A stretch of 39,363 bases of DNA from CAVWDI01 sp046259385 (GCA_046259385.1 JBJYWI010000136.1:1-39363); one strand, 5' to 3'; positions 22,977 through 32,985 are shown, counted from the first letter of the stretch. A program made the numbers and translations. The notes: generated by a model from the sequence alone, not told the origin.

Positions 22977-23915
22977 TTATTTACCTTTTATTTGAGAAAT
23001 CGGGGCTGTAATTTCAGGCTGGCTGCCTTCCAGGGCAGGCAGGGCTTTTCCGACCTCAGCTTTTTGAGGGGAAGCCATATGTTTCACCATAACCGCCTGC
23101 CGGGGTCCTGCTTCAGCTCCAATTTCTTCCAGCGTCCCCTCAAGCCAAGATTGGTAGGATCGGACGCACATATATACCGGTCTTGAAAAACGGTTGGGAA
23201 TCTCAAGGATCAGGTCGTGAAAGCGTTTTGAGATATTTTCCACGCCCGGATGCACAAATGGGTGGACCCAAATTCCGCGGTGGCCGATTTTTAACTCCAC
23301 ATATGCTGCCAGTGTATCTCCATCGTACTGGAGCAGCCCGCTCTGGTCGCGGGCAGAATTCGGTTCTACCTGGCGGACAAGCTGAGGGACAAGGTCATTA
23401 TATAGAGAAGTGATTGCGATCGTGTCCACATCCGAAACACCCCTCCAGGTTTTCTGCGCGGGTTTCGCCTCCATAGGCAATGGGATTTTCCATACCCGCT
23501 GGCGGGTGTAAACGCTGAAATTCGCCCGGCGAAGCATCTCATACGCTGCTCCACTCTCTTCAACATCTGCCATCAAGTGGAAAGCACCGTTTTTACCAAT
23601 CACAAACACAAGATATTCAATCAAATCCTGGGCACCCGGCGAATCCAGTGCGCTGTGAGGAGTTAAGAAAGTCATCTGCGCCAGCTGCGATCCCGGGTAA
23701 TGCAGGCCCTGGCCTATCACCGAGGTCCCGTCCCTGGTATTGCTCCTGCAGACATAAGTAAACACTCCGGTTGTTGGCGCAAGGTAAGACACCAGCGCGC
23801 TTGACATTAGCATCGGCCCTCTGGTCAACACCAGCGCGCTGTTCAGAAATACACTGTTGTTGCGATTGCGATGAAGGTTTGTGAGATCGCGCCAATCAAA
23901 CGGACGAACATTCAT
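22977..23915 (-). CDS. GNAT-like protein of unknown function
   Basis: 312 residues. The start RPFDWRDLTNLHRNRNNSVFLNSALVLTRGP and the mid-segment ESGAAYEMLRRANFSVYTRQRVWKI resemble Gcn5-related N-acetyltransferases, the latter the GNAT beta-strand and helix near the acyl-CoA site. However, I cannot find a clear Q/R-x-x-G-x-G/A acetyl-CoA loop, so activity is doubtful. A second GNAT-like half may follow (about 160-280); the C-terminus is a non-conserved tail. The ATG overlaps the pdxT stop by 4 nt. Alternative: a non-catalytic GNAT-fold protein. Confidence 0.55.
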   Translation of the reverse strand: MNVRPFDWRDLTNLHRNRNNSVFLNSALVLTRGPMLMSSALVSYLAPTTGVFTYVCRSNTRDGTSVIGQGLHYPGSQLAQMTFLTPHSALDSPGAQDLIEYLVFVIGKNGAFHLMADVEESGAAYEMLRRANFSVYTRQRVWKIPLPMEAKPAQKTWRGVSDVDTIAITSLYNDLVPQLVRQVEPNSARDQSGLLQYDGDTLAAYVELKIGHRGIWVHPFVHPGVENISKRFHDLILEIPNRFSRPVYMCVRSYQSWLEGTLEEIGAEAGPRQAVMVKHMASPQKAEVGKALPALEGSQPEITAPISQIKGK

Positions 23916-24502
23916 ACAGGTCGCTCACCGATTAACCGGATAAAATATCGGTGAAAGCGGTCATCACCGGTTAATTCAGGGTGGAATGAGGTCGCCAACA
24001 ACTGGCCCTGTTCGGCTGCCACGATGCTTCCATCAGGCAGCTCTGCCAGAATCTGGGCGTCTTTTTTTACCGATTCAATCAAAGGGGCACGGATAAAAAC
24101 TGCATGGAAAGGCTCCCCACCCAGCCCCGCCTGGTTCAGCGCTGGCACTATTATGTTGGTTTCGAAACTGTTTACCTGCCTTCCGAATGCATTCCGTTCG
24201 ATCTGGATATCCATGAGGTTTAACAGCGGCTGCTTACGGTGGACATCCTTCGAAAGCAGAATTGCGCCTGCACATGTACCCCAGATCGCTTTTGCAGATC
24301 CAAATTTTCTCAAAGGCTCAATCAAACCGTATTCGTCGGCTAGTTTGCCAATCGTTGTCGATTCGCCTCCCGGAATGATCAATCCGTCCAGATCATCCAG
24401 TTCACCTGCAAGGCGCACCTCTCTATTCTCAACACCCAAATTATCCAGAACAACGATGTGCTCTTCAAAATCTCCTTGTAACGCCAGCACCCCGATTTTC
24501 AT
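23912..24502 (-). CDS. pdxT: Pyridoxal 5'-phosphate synthase glutaminase subunit PdxT
   Basis: 196 residues, full length. Glutamine amidotransferase triad is visible: Cys77 in WGTCAGA, His174 and Glu176 in SFHPELT, plus PGGEST at 44-49. It supplies ammonia from glutamine to PdxS in the ribose 5-phosphate-dependent vitamin B6 pathway. It follows pdxS by 67 bp in the same direction. No clear Shine-Dalgarno is seen, so coupling to pdxS may be needed. Confidence 0.96.
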   Translation of the reverse strand: MKIGVLALQGDFEEHIVVLDNLGVENREVRLAGELDDLDGLIIPGGESTTIGKLADEYGLIEPLRKFGSAKAIWGTCAGAILLSKDVHRKQPLLNLMDIQIERNAFGRQVNSFETNIIVPALNQAGLGGEPFHAVFIRAPLIESVKKDAQILAELPDGSIVAAEQGQLLATSFHPELTGDDRFHRYFIRLIGERPV

Positions 24503-24569
24503 GGATCATATACACTCTGCGGTTTTTCTTAACAGTAAGTCCTGTTCGCGGGCCTCGAGCAATCCTGGC

Positions 24570-25457
24570 TTACCATCCGCGATCTGCGATCAATTCCTGC
24601 TCGGGGATATCGGTTACCTGTCGCCCCACCATCGGCTCGCCCAGATTCCGGCTGACTTCCGCCAGAATAGCAGGGTCCTCAAAGTGTGTTGTGGCTTTTA
24701 CAATTGCAGCGGCTCGCTTAGCCGGGTCCCCTGATTTGAAGATGCCGGACCCAACAAAAACGCCGTCGACGCCAAGTTGCATCATTAAAGCCGCATCCGC
24801 CGGAGTCGCAATGCCGCCCGCGGCAAAATTGACCACTGGAAGGCGTCCGAGTTTGCGTGTCTCCATTACAATTTCATATGGAGCTCCAATCTCTTTCGAA
24901 TACGCCATGATTTCTTCCGCGGGCATATTCCGGATTCGCCTTATAGCCCCCATAACTGAACGCGCATGCCTGACGGCTTCAACCACATCGCCCGTTCCGG
25001 CTTCGCCTTTCGTGCGGATCATTGCAGCTCCTTCTCCGATTCGGCGCAGGGCTTCTCCCAGATTGCGGCAGCCGCAAACGAACGGCACTTTAAATTCGTG
25101 TTTGTTAATATGGTGCTCTTCATCAGCCGGCGTTAAAACTTCTGATTCATCGATGTAATCGACCCCGAGCGCTTCAAGGATCTGGGCTTCAACAAAATGC
25201 CCGATCCGCACCTTGGCCATCACCGGAATTGAGACGGTATCCATTATCTGTAGGATCAATTCCGGATCACTCATCCTGGCAACCCCACCATGGGCACGGA
25301 TATCAGCCGGAACACGCTCAAGAGCCATCACTGCCACCGCGCCCGCATCCTCCGCGATCCGAGCGTGTTCAGGAGTGACAACATCCATGATCACGCCACC
25401 TTTTAACATCTGAGCAAGACCTTTTTTAACTGTAAAAGATGCTACCTCATTTTCCAT
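24570..25457 (-). CDS. pdxS: Pyridoxal 5'-phosphate synthase lyase subunit PdxS
   Basis: 295 residues. Signatures are GGVIMDVVTPEHARIAEDAGA with Asp25, the Schiff-base Lys82 in VMAKVRIGHFVEAQ, and Lys150 in MIRTKGEAGTGDVVEA, which binds the later intermediate. PdxS makes pyridoxal phosphate from ribose 5-phosphate, glyceraldehyde 3-phosphate and ammonia. It needs the PdxT partner next door. GGAGG lies upstream of ATG 25457. The pentose phosphate genes beginning at 25903 on the other strand supply its sugar precursor, though a regulatory link is not shown. Confidence 0.97.
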   Translation of the reverse strand: MENEVASFTVKKGLAQMLKGGVIMDVVTPEHARIAEDAGAVAVMALERVPADIRAHGGVARMSDPELILQIMDTVSIPVMAKVRIGHFVEAQILEALGVDYIDESEVLTPADEEHHINKHEFKVPFVCGCRNLGEALRRIGEGAAMIRTKGEAGTGDVVEAVRHARSVMGAIRRIRNMPAEEIMAYSKEIGAPYEIVMETRKLGRLPVVNFAAGGIATPADAALMMQLGVDGVFVGSGIFKSGDPAKRAAAIVKATTHFEDPAILAEVSRNLGEPMVGRQVTDIPEQELIADRGW

Positions 25458-25902
25458 TTTATAGCCTCCGTCGCCTTAATATGAGCCTGTTCTACCGCGC
25501 GGATTGTTATATTGACAGTAACAGGTGCAGCGAATTAAAACAATGATTAATATGCATTCTACCATGCGCAAATAGGCGTGACAATCTACTTGCGAGGCTC
25601 ATTTTGTCCCCCTTTGGATCTTTTTTACATAATTCTTATATTCATATGTTTTATTCGTGGCTGTGCCGGATTAATCAGGTTCATTCTGCTGTTCATAGCG
25701 GTATAATGGCAATTCAATCCATAAGTTTATATCGGACTTTTTGCTAAAACCTGCCGTTTGGTTTACATATCAAGAATCAGGCTTTCAAGCTGCAAGTAAA
25801 ATAACTGGTTCAATTCACATCTAGATTAGTGGTCAGCGCACGGAAGAAATTGGATAAAAATTTATTGACTGCCAATGATAGGTTAGTTAACAGGAGCAGA
25901 AG
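25458..25902. other. Divergent intergenic region between pdxS and glucokinase, no gene seen
   Basis: These 445 bases separate two outward-facing operons. AT-rich stretches occur at about 25620-25660 and 25700-25760. A perfect TATAAT is at 25702-25707 on the plus strand with a weak TTCATT 16 bp earlier (25680-25685), so it is a possible -10 for the glucose cluster. TTGACT at 25865-25870 lacks a -10 at the proper distance. I find no ORF of convincing quality, no tRNA-like structure and no riboswitch. Confidence 0.4.
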
Positions 25903-26895
25903 GTGTTGTTAGCGGGAGATATTGGGGGAACAAAGACAAGCCTGGCTGTTTTCTCGCATGAATCCGGACCGCGCTTCCCGCTGGAAGAAAAAACATTCAC
26001 AAGCGCAGATTTCCCCAGTTTAAAAAAACTGGTTGGGGAATTCCTGTCCAGCACCGATCTTGTAATTGAACAGGCAAGTTTTGGGGTTGCGGGTCCGGTA
26101 ATAGAAAACCGGGTCAAAATTACGAATCTGGACTGGCGGATCGATTCTGAAGAAATGAAAGAATCCTTTAACTTGTCACAGGTCCACTTGCTCAACGATC
26201 TGCTTGCGATGGCTGCCGCAGTGCCCATTTTGAACAAAGACGATTTAAGTACATTGATCCCCGGTGAACCCGAACCTGGAGGCGCGATCGCTCTTATCGC
26301 CCCTGGTACCGGGCTGGGTGAGGCTTACCTCACCTGGGATGGTGCTCGCTACCTTCCTTTTGGATCGGAAGGCGGTCACTCTGATTTCGCACCTTCCAGC
26401 AAACTGGAGATAAAGCTGCTTCAGTTTCTGAGGGTTCAATTTGGGCATGTAAGCTGCGAACGGGTATGTTCCGGGTCCGGGATTCCAAACATATACAATT
26501 TCCTCAAAGCCGGTAATTACGCAAAGGAACCCGGCTGGCTGGCGAAAAAGATAGCCCTGGCTAATGATCCCACCCCTGTCATTATTAAAACAGCCCAAGA
26601 TAAGAAAAAAAACTGCAAATTATGCCGCATGACATTGAATACATTTATCAACATACTTGGCGCTGAGGCAGGAAACCTAGCGTTAAAAGTACTATCAACC
26701 GGCGGCGTTTATTTGGGCGGCGGGATACCTCCACGATTACTTGCTGATCTAAATACGAGAAATTTTCGTAAATCATTCCTTGGAAAGGGCAGAATGAAAG
26801 AAGTGCTACGGAACATCCCCGTCCACGTGATTACAAATCCCAATGTCGCACTTATAGGCGCTGCCCACTATGGCTTCAACCATTGGAAAACATGA
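25903..26895 (+). CDS. glk: Glucokinase
   Basis: 330 residues starting at GTG 25903, supported by CAGGAG at 25891-25896. Proteobacterial-type Glk (PF02685) signatures: DIGGTKTSLAVF at the start, HLLNDLLAMAAAV with the catalytic Asp, APGTGLGEAYL and SEGGHSDFAPSS. It phosphorylates glucose with ATP to glucose 6-phosphate. It opens the cluster of the oxidative pentose phosphate route. A CKLC motif at about residues 239-242 is unusual but not a known zinc site in this family. It ends 77 bp before the tal-pgi gene. Confidence 0.9.
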   Translation: MLLAGDIGGTKTSLAVFSHESGPRFPLEEKTFTSADFPSLKKLVGEFLSSTDLVIEQASFGVAGPVIENRVKITNLDWRIDSEEMKESFNLSQVHLLNDLLAMAAAVPILNKDDLSTLIPGEPEPGGAIALIAPGTGLGEAYLTWDGARYLPFGSEGGHSDFAPSSKLEIKLLQFLRVQFGHVSCERVCSGSGIPNIYNFLKAGNYAKEPGWLAKKIALANDPTPVIIKTAQDKKKNCKLCRMTLNTFINILGAEAGNLALKVLSTGGVYLGGGIPPRLLADLNTRNFRKSFLGKGRMKEVLRNIPVHVITNPNVALIGAAHYGFNHWKT

Positions 26896-26972
26896 TGCAC
26901 GCAAGTGAGAAAAGTCCCAAACATGGATAATCCAGTGAACCAAGATGATCTATACCCATTCAGGAGAAGCGT

Positions 26973-29759
26973 ATGAATAAATTCAACCAACTTGCCGGTG
27001 AGGGACAGGCTATCTGGCTCGACTATATCAGCAGGTCGCTCATATCCAGTGGTGAACTGGAGAAGTTGGTCCAGGGCGGCTTGCGCGGAATGACATCAAA
27101 TCCGGCGATATTTGAAAAAGCTATCGCAGGCAGCACCGACTACGACCAGGTTATGCGCGCGCTTGTCGAAGATGGAGCGTCCGTGGAGGGGATATATGAA
27201 TCGCTCGCCAAGGAAGATATTCGCCGCGCCGCGGATATCCTGCGGTCGGTGTACGACCGCAGCAACGGTCTGGACGGTTATGTCAGCCTAGAGGTAAACC
27301 CTGAACTGGCGGATGACACCGTTCGAACAATCTCAGAAGCGGAGCGCCTGTTTAAAGAGCTCGGTCGTCCCAATGTGATGATTAAAATACCTGCCACCAG
27401 AGCTGGTATACCAGCCATCGAGACTGCTATTAGTAAAGGAATTAATGTAAATGTTACTTTGATCTTTTCGCAGGGGCAGTACGAGCAGGCGGCGCTTGCA
27501 TATATCAACGGCTTGGAAAAGCTTTTTGCCTCAGGCGGGGATCTATCAAGAATTGCATCAGTCGCCTCGATGTTTGTAAGCCGCGTCGACACGGCGGTCG
27601 ACAACCAGTTAAACCAAGTTGGCGCTGACCACCTTATGGGAAAAATAGCAATTGCAAACGCAAAAATAATTTACACCCGTTTCCAGAATTTATTCAGTGG
27701 AGAACGCTGGAAAACCCTCCAAGCCAACGGAGCGCGAGTTCAGCGACCGTTATGGGCAAGCACCGGGACAAAAAATCCAGCTTACTCCGATACACTTTAT
27801 GTAGACAATCTTATTGGACCCCAAACGGTTAATACCCTTCCACCCGCTACCCTGCAGGCGTTTTCCGACCATGGAACCATCGCTCCCACTTTAACTGCCA
27901 ACGTCGACGAATCCCGCTCTCTGTTGGATGATCTGCATTCACTGGGCATAGACCTGGAACAAATCACCCAAAAACTGCAGGTCGACGGAGTTGCAGCCTT
28001 CGCGGAGGCATTTCACTCACTAAAGAGGAGTATCGATGGGAAACGCCGGCGTTTCCTGAACGAATTGGAAATGATGCAGATTTCAATTGGAGCCTACAAT
28101 CAAATTTTTGCATCAGCGCTCACTGAAATGGAAAATGACCAGGTCATGGACCGGATCTGGTCAATGGATCACACCCTCTGGAATCCTGCCCCGGACGAAA
28201 TCAGCAACCGCCTGGGATGGCTCCACATTGCAGAAAATATAAAACCAGAACTTCAGCGGTTAGCCATCCTTGCTGATAACGTTCGGTCGGAAGGTTACAC
28301 CCGGGCAGTGCTGCTCGGGATGGGCGGCTCCAGCCTCGCTCCAGAGGTCTTTCTGAAAACCTTCGGTGTGAGAAGAGGTTACCCCGACCTTGTTGTGCTC
28401 GATAGTACCGACCCGGGTGCGGTTCGCAAAATCGAGGATAGGCTGGATTATTCCCAAACTCTGTTCATCGTCTCCACAAAATCCGGCGGAACTGTGGAGA
28501 CGCTCTCGCTCTTTAAATACTTTTACAACCAGATCCTCAATGCCGTTGGAAAAGGAGATGCTGGCAATCATTTTATTGCGATAACGGACGCAGGCAGTTA
28601 TCTTTCCGAGCTCGCGGAACGATACAACTTCCGGGATTTATATTTAAACGACCCGAATATCGGTGGTCGTTACTCGGCTCTATCGTTCTTCGGTCTTGTG
28701 CCCGCCTCGCTGATAGGATTGGACCTGCAACTGCTTCTGGAACAATCCCTTAAAATGACCAGATATGGAGAAAGCGCCAAAACCCTGGAGGTTGATGGGG
28801 ACTATCTGTCAGCACACCTGGGCGCTGTTATTGGAGAGCTTGCCAGAGCAGGGCGGGACAAATTAACACTGCTTATCTCACCTGAATTAAATATTTTTGG
28901 AGATTGGATCGAGCAGCTCGTCGCAGAAAGCACCGGCAAGCAGGGACGGGGCATCCTTCCCGTGGTTGGCGAGCCGGTTGGCGGTCCTCAGGTCTACGGA
29001 GATGACCGCCTCTTCGTGCAGATTAAATTCAATGGCAGCAACACCTACGATGAAAAGACGAAAGCCCTTCAAATTGCCGGCTTTCCGGTTGTGCGCCTGT
29101 TTGTGCAGGACAATTATGCGCTTGGGGAACAGTTTTTTTTGTGGGAAATGGCTGTTGCGGTTGCAGGATATCGCCTGGGGATTAACCCCTTTGACCAGCC
29201 CAACGTTGAGGCGGCAAAAGCTCTCGCCCGCCAGATGGTTACTGCATACCAGGAGAAAGGACAACTACCGGAAGAGCCCCCAATTTTGCGCGAAAACGGC
29301 GTCTCGGTATACGGTGACCTGCGGGTAAGCCATCTCGACCAGGTTCTACCAACCTTTTTGTCATCAGCGGATAAAGGTGCCTATATCTGCCTGCAAGCCT
29401 ACGTCCCTCCCAACACTGAAACCGATGAAGCTATCCAGAACCTGCGCGAAAAACTGCGCGACAGCACAAAACTAGCGGTAACCTCGGGTTACGGGCCGCG
29501 TTTTCTGCATTCGACCGGTCAGCTTCATAAGGGGGACAGCGGAAAGGGGTTGTTTATCCAGTTTACTTCGGAAAACGAGGTCGATATTCCCATCCCGGAT
29601 GAAGCCGGCGCAGAGAAATCCTCCATCAGCTTTGGCGTGCTGGAGAAAGCCCAGGTGCTGGGGGATGCCCGGGCATTGAAAGAAAAAGGAAGAAAAGTTA
29701 TCCGATTCCATTTTGAAAACGATATCCCGGGTAGAATCGCACGCATCACTCTTGGATAA
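26973..29759 (+). CDS. tal-pgi: Bifunctional transaldolase / glucose-6-phosphate isomerase
   Basis: 928 residues in a single frame with AGGAGAAG upstream of ATG 26973. Residues about 1-365 are transaldolase: LRGMTSNPAIFEKAI, the Schiff-base Lys138 in NVMIKIPAT, and SRVDTAVDNQL. Residues about 375-928 are phosphoglucose isomerase: LLGMGGSSLAPEVF, VLDSTDPGAVRK, FIVSTKSGGTVETLS and GGRYSALSFFGLVPASLIG. This fusion is known in several bacterial groups. Combining the enzymes lets fructose 6-phosphate made by transaldolase return to glucose 6-phosphate, supporting cyclic pentose phosphate flux. It lies between glk and gnd. Confidence 0.94.
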   Translation: MNKFNQLAGEGQAIWLDYISRSLISSGELEKLVQGGLRGMTSNPAIFEKAIAGSTDYDQVMRALVEDGASVEGIYESLAKEDIRRAADILRSVYDRSNGLDGYVSLEVNPELADDTVRTISEAERLFKELGRPNVMIKIPATRAGIPAIETAISKGINVNVTLIFSQGQYEQAALAYINGLEKLFASGGDLSRIASVASMFVSRVDTAVDNQLNQVGADHLMGKIAIANAKIIYTRFQNLFSGERWKTLQANGARVQRPLWASTGTKNPAYSDTLYVDNLIGPQTVNTLPPATLQAFSDHGTIAPTLTANVDESRSLLDDLHSLGIDLEQITQKLQVDGVAAFAEAFHSLKRSIDGKRRRFLNELEMMQISIGAYNQIFASALTEMENDQVMDRIWSMDHTLWNPAPDEISNRLGWLHIAENIKPELQRLAILADNVRSEGYTRAVLLGMGGSSLAPEVFLKTFGVRRGYPDLVVLDSTDPGAVRKIEDRLDYSQTLFIVSTKSGGTVETLSLFKYFYNQILNAVGKGDAGNHFIAITDAGSYLSELAERYNFRDLYLNDPNIGGRYSALSFFGLVPASLIGLDLQLLLEQSLKMTRYGESAKTLEVDGDYLSAHLGAVIGELARAGRDKLTLLISPELNIFGDWIEQLVAESTGKQGRGILPVVGEPVGGPQVYGDDRLFVQIKFNGSNTYDEKTKALQIAGFPVVRLFVQDNYALGEQFFLWEMAVAVAGYRLGINPFDQPNVEAAKALARQMVTAYQEKGQLPEEPPILRENGVSVYGDLRVSHLDQVLPTFLSSADKGAYICLQAYVPPNTETDEAIQNLREKLRDSTKLAVTSGYGPRFLHSTGQLHKGDSGKGLFIQFTSENEVDIPIPDEAGAEKSSISFGVLEKAQVLGDARALKEKGRKVIRFHFENDIPGRIARITLG

Positions 29760-29852
29760 AAACTCCTCAAATAAGAATTTTTTGTAGGAATATATGTCTA
29801 GACAAATTAATATAAATCGGCAGCTCTCATTAACTTGAAGGAGGTATTTTTT

Positions 29853-30761
29853 ATGCAAATTGGAATGGTCGGGTTGGGAAAGATGGGCGGCAATATGACC
29901 ACCCGCCTACTGAAGGGAGGACATCAGGTAGTGGCTACAGCCCGCAGTGAAGAATCCATCAAATCTGCTGAAGCGATGGGCGCGCAGGGAGTTTATTCAC
30001 TTAATGCGCTTGTCGCGGCATTAGAACAACCCCGGTCGATTTGGGTAATGGTTCCAGCTGGGCCGCCCACGGAATCCGTTATTCTATCCCTTTCGGAATT
30101 GCTTTCTGCGGAGGATATCGTCATTGACGGTGGTAACAGCAATTATAAAGACACAATCCGGCGCGGGAAAACGCTCGCCGAGAAAGGTGCCCATTTCATC
30201 GACGTTGGCACCAGCGGCGGCGTCTGGGGATTGGAATTTGGCTACAGCATGATGGTCGGCGGTCAAGACAGTCCGGTTGAGCATATCCGCCCGGTGCTCG
30301 AAACCCTTGCGCCTGCACCAGATAAAGGCTGGGGGCACGTCGGTCCGGTAGGCTCGGGACACTTCGTTAAAATGGTGCACAACGGAATCGAATACGGTCT
30401 GATGCAGGCATACGCTGAAGGGTTCGATATCATGCGCGCTAAAGGCGAATTTGGTTTAGATCTACACCAGATCGCTGAGATCTGGCGTTACGGTAGTGTT
30501 GTGCGTTCATGGCTGCTCGACCTGATATCCAGCGCTTTGCAGGAGAACCCCGAACTGGAGGGAATCAAAGGCTGGGTGGCTGACAGCGGGGAGGGGCGCT
30601 GGACCGTTTTCGAAGCTATCGATCTGGACATACCCGCGCCAGTAATTACCCAATCACTGCTGGCACGTTTCATAAGCCGCCAGGATGAAAGCTATTCGGC
30701 TAAACTGCTGGCAGCAATGCGCAACCAATTTGGCGGACATGCGATCAGGAGAGAAGAGTAA
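29853..30761 (+). CDS. gnd: 6-phosphogluconate dehydrogenase, decarboxylating, short form
   Basis: 302 residues from ATG 29853, preceded by AAGGAGG at 29838-29844; an upstream TTG at 29835 is in frame but would engulf this ribosome site. N-terminal Rossmann motif GMVGLGKMGGNM, VPAGPPTE, the substrate-binding IDGGNSNYKDT, and GHFVKMVHNGIEYGLMQAYAEGF with the catalytic lysine. About 300 residues is the short class (YqeC-like), against about 470 for the dimeric enteric enzyme; the short class often prefers NAD. It makes ribulose 5-phosphate, CO2 and reduced cofactor. Followed closely by zwf. Confidence 0.94.
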   Translation: MQIGMVGLGKMGGNMTTRLLKGGHQVVATARSEESIKSAEAMGAQGVYSLNALVAALEQPRSIWVMVPAGPPTESVILSLSELLSAEDIVIDGGNSNYKDTIRRGKTLAEKGAHFIDVGTSGGVWGLEFGYSMMVGGQDSPVEHIRPVLETLAPAPDKGWGHVGPVGSGHFVKMVHNGIEYGLMQAYAEGFDIMRAKGEFGLDLHQIAEIWRYGSVVRSWLLDLISSALQENPELEGIKGWVADSGEGRWTVFEAIDLDIPAPVITQSLLARFISRQDESYSAKLLAAMRNQFGGHAIRREE

Positions 30762-30767
30762 CTTGTT

Positions 30768-32216
30768 ATGAACAACCAGCCGATTACAATTGTCATTTTT
30801 GGCGCTTCCGGCGACCTCACCCGCCGGAAGCTTATCCCAGCTCTTTATAATTTAAAACGAAAAGGACGCTTGCCTGGTCATTTAAATCTGGTCGGCTTCG
30901 CCCGGCGCCCTTATTCAGATACTGACTTCCGCTCACTTTTGCAATCCGGTGTACGGGAGTTCAGCCAAAACACCTATCAGGATTCGTTATGGGAATCCTT
31001 TGCTCCTACACTTAGATATTTTCAGGGTGACCTGACCGTGTCCGAGGATTTTTTACAGCTTGACGAGTATCTCAATAAATTAGAAGGGAAAAACGCTGAC
31101 CGTATTTATTACCTTGCGACTGCTCCCAGATACTATGAGCGGATTACGGAATGCCTTGGCATCGTTGATATGGCTTCCCAGTCTGAAGGAATCCGGAGGG
31201 TGGTGGTGGAGAAACCCTTTGGTCAGGATCTTCCATCTGCCATTAAACTCAACCGTGCTCTTCACGAGGTATTTGATGAGAGCCAGATTTTCCGGATAGA
31301 CCATTACCTGGGAAAAGAGACCGCTCAGAACATTATCTTTTTCCGTTTTGCGAACGCGATCTTTGAGCCTATCTGGAACCGCAACTATGTGGATAATATC
31401 CAGATAACAGTCGCCGAAAAAATTGGTGTCGGCCACCGGGCAGGGTATTACGACTCAGCCGGCGTGATAAGAGACATGTTCCAGAACCATTTGCTCCAGC
31501 TTTATGCTCTGGTTGCGATGGAACCGCCGGCTTCATTTGACGCGGAAGCCCTCCGGAATGAAAAGGTAAAGGTGCTCAGATCAACCCGCCCGGTTGAATT
31601 TAAGGATTTAGTGTATGCCCAGTACAATGGCTACACGGATGAACCAGGGATCCCCTCTGACTCAAAAACCCCGACCTTCGCCGCCCTGAAACTTTTCCTG
31701 GACAACTGGCGCTGGCAGGGAGTGCCTTTTTATCTGCGCTCTGGAAAATTTCTTGCAAACAAGGTCAGTGAAATTGCGATTGAGTTTAAGCACCCTCCCC
31801 ATAGGATGTTTAACCTCCCCGAGGAAGCTGATTTTACCTCCAACATTCTTTCCCTGTGTATCCAACCTGACGAAGGAATTCACCTCAAATTTGAAATCAA
31901 AGTCCCTGATTCGATCCAGGAGTCGCGCTCCGTTGATATGGAATTCCATTACGCGGACACTTTCGGGGAAGAGTCAATCCCGGAGGCTTACGAGCGGCTG
32001 CTGCTGGATGCATTAAACGGCGACGCTTCCCTTTTTTCTCGCAGCGACGGAATTGAACTGTCCTGGCAACTGGTAGATCCCCTGATCCGGGCTGTTGCTG
32101 CTCCCGACGGGCCGCCGATTATTTATTATGAGCAGGGCAGCTGGGGTCCGGTTGAGGCGGCAGAGCTGCTGGCTCAAAATGGACATGTTTGGAGTATGGT
32201 CTGTACGCACAACTAG
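30768..32216 (+). CDS. zwf: Glucose-6-phosphate dehydrogenase
   Basis: 482 residues, the full family length. The nucleotide-binding IFGASGDLTRRKLIPALYNL opens the protein, VVVEKPFGQDL follows, and the substrate/active-site signature RIDHYLGKETAQNI holds the catalytic histidine environment. It oxidises glucose 6-phosphate to 6-phosphogluconolactone. It is 6 bp downstream of gnd and 10 bp upstream of pgl, so the three enzymes of the oxidative branch are co-transcribed. Confidence 0.97.
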   Translation: MNNQPITIVIFGASGDLTRRKLIPALYNLKRKGRLPGHLNLVGFARRPYSDTDFRSLLQSGVREFSQNTYQDSLWESFAPTLRYFQGDLTVSEDFLQLDEYLNKLEGKNADRIYYLATAPRYYERITECLGIVDMASQSEGIRRVVVEKPFGQDLPSAIKLNRALHEVFDESQIFRIDHYLGKETAQNIIFFRFANAIFEPIWNRNYVDNIQITVAEKIGVGHRAGYYDSAGVIRDMFQNHLLQLYALVAMEPPASFDAEALRNEKVKVLRSTRPVEFKDLVYAQYNGYTDEPGIPSDSKTPTFAALKLFLDNWRWQGVPFYLRSGKFLANKVSEIAIEFKHPPHRMFNLPEEADFTSNILSLCIQPDEGIHLKFEIKVPDSIQESRSVDMEFHYADTFGEESIPEAYERLLLDALNGDASLFSRSDGIELSWQLVDPLIRAVAAPDGPPIIYYEQGSWGPVEAAELLAQNGHVWSMVCTHN

Positions 32217-32226
32217 CATTTAATCT

Positions 32227-32985
32227 ATGAAGGATGTGAGGGTTTTACCGGAAAAAGCGCGCATAGCTCAAGCGGCCGTCGAGATTATCTTGCAGCATGC
32301 TGACATAGCCGTGCAGTGCAGGAATAGATTCAACCTCATGTTATCCGGCGGCTCCACGCCTTTGGCTGTGTATTCACTTCTGGCAAGCCGCAGTGTTTCC
32401 ACACAGATTAGCTGGGACCGATGGCATTTATTCTGGGGCGATGAGCGTTGTGTGCCTCCCGACCATCCAGACAGTAATTTCGGAACGGTCAGGGAAATCC
32501 TATTAGAATCTGTCCCAATTCCGCTGCAGAACATCCACCGCATCCTGGGTGAACTCCCCCCGACCGAATCGGCTACCCGGTATCAGTCTGAACTTCAGGA
32601 GCATTTTGCCCATGGAGAATATATCGGTGGTTTTCCATCCTTTGACCTAATTTTACTGGGAATGGGGACCGATGGGCACACTGCCTCGTTGTTCCCCGAT
32701 TCACCTGTTCTGGGGGAAAAGCTTAACTGGGTCTCTCCGGTTAAACACACATCCCCGCCGCTTCCCATCGTGGACCGTGTGACTGTGACACTGCCCCTTA
32801 TCAACGCCGCCGAGCAGGTGCTTTTTCTGATAGCAGGTAGAGGAAAATCAGAACGCCTGAAACAGGTTCTCTCCCTTCAAGGCGTTCAAAATGAAGCGTT
32901 GCCAGCCAGTATGGTTGTGCCAGTGAAGGGCAAATTAACCTGGCTGGTTGATCGCGCTGCTGCTGGCGATTGGGAAACAGTTTAA
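32227..32985 (+). CDS. pgl: 6-phosphogluconolactonase
   Basis: 252 residues of the DevB/NagB-like family. Seen motifs are LMLSGGSTPLAVY, HLFWGDERCVPPDHPDSN and LILLGMGTDGHTASLFPDS. It hydrolyses the lactone made by Zwf, just upstream. It is the last gene of the glucose cluster; a branched hairpin with a T-run follows at 33045-33083 and two parS sites at 33131-33218. Confidence 0.95.
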   Translation: MKDVRVLPEKARIAQAAVEIILQHADIAVQCRNRFNLMLSGGSTPLAVYSLLASRSVSTQISWDRWHLFWGDERCVPPDHPDSNFGTVREILLESVPIPLQNIHRILGELPPTESATRYQSELQEHFAHGEYIGGFPSFDLILLGMGTDGHTASLFPDSPVLGEKLNWVSPVKHTSPPLPIVDRVTVTLPLINAAEQVLFLIAGRGKSERLKQVLSLQGVQNEALPASMVVPVKGKLTWLVDRAAAGDWETV

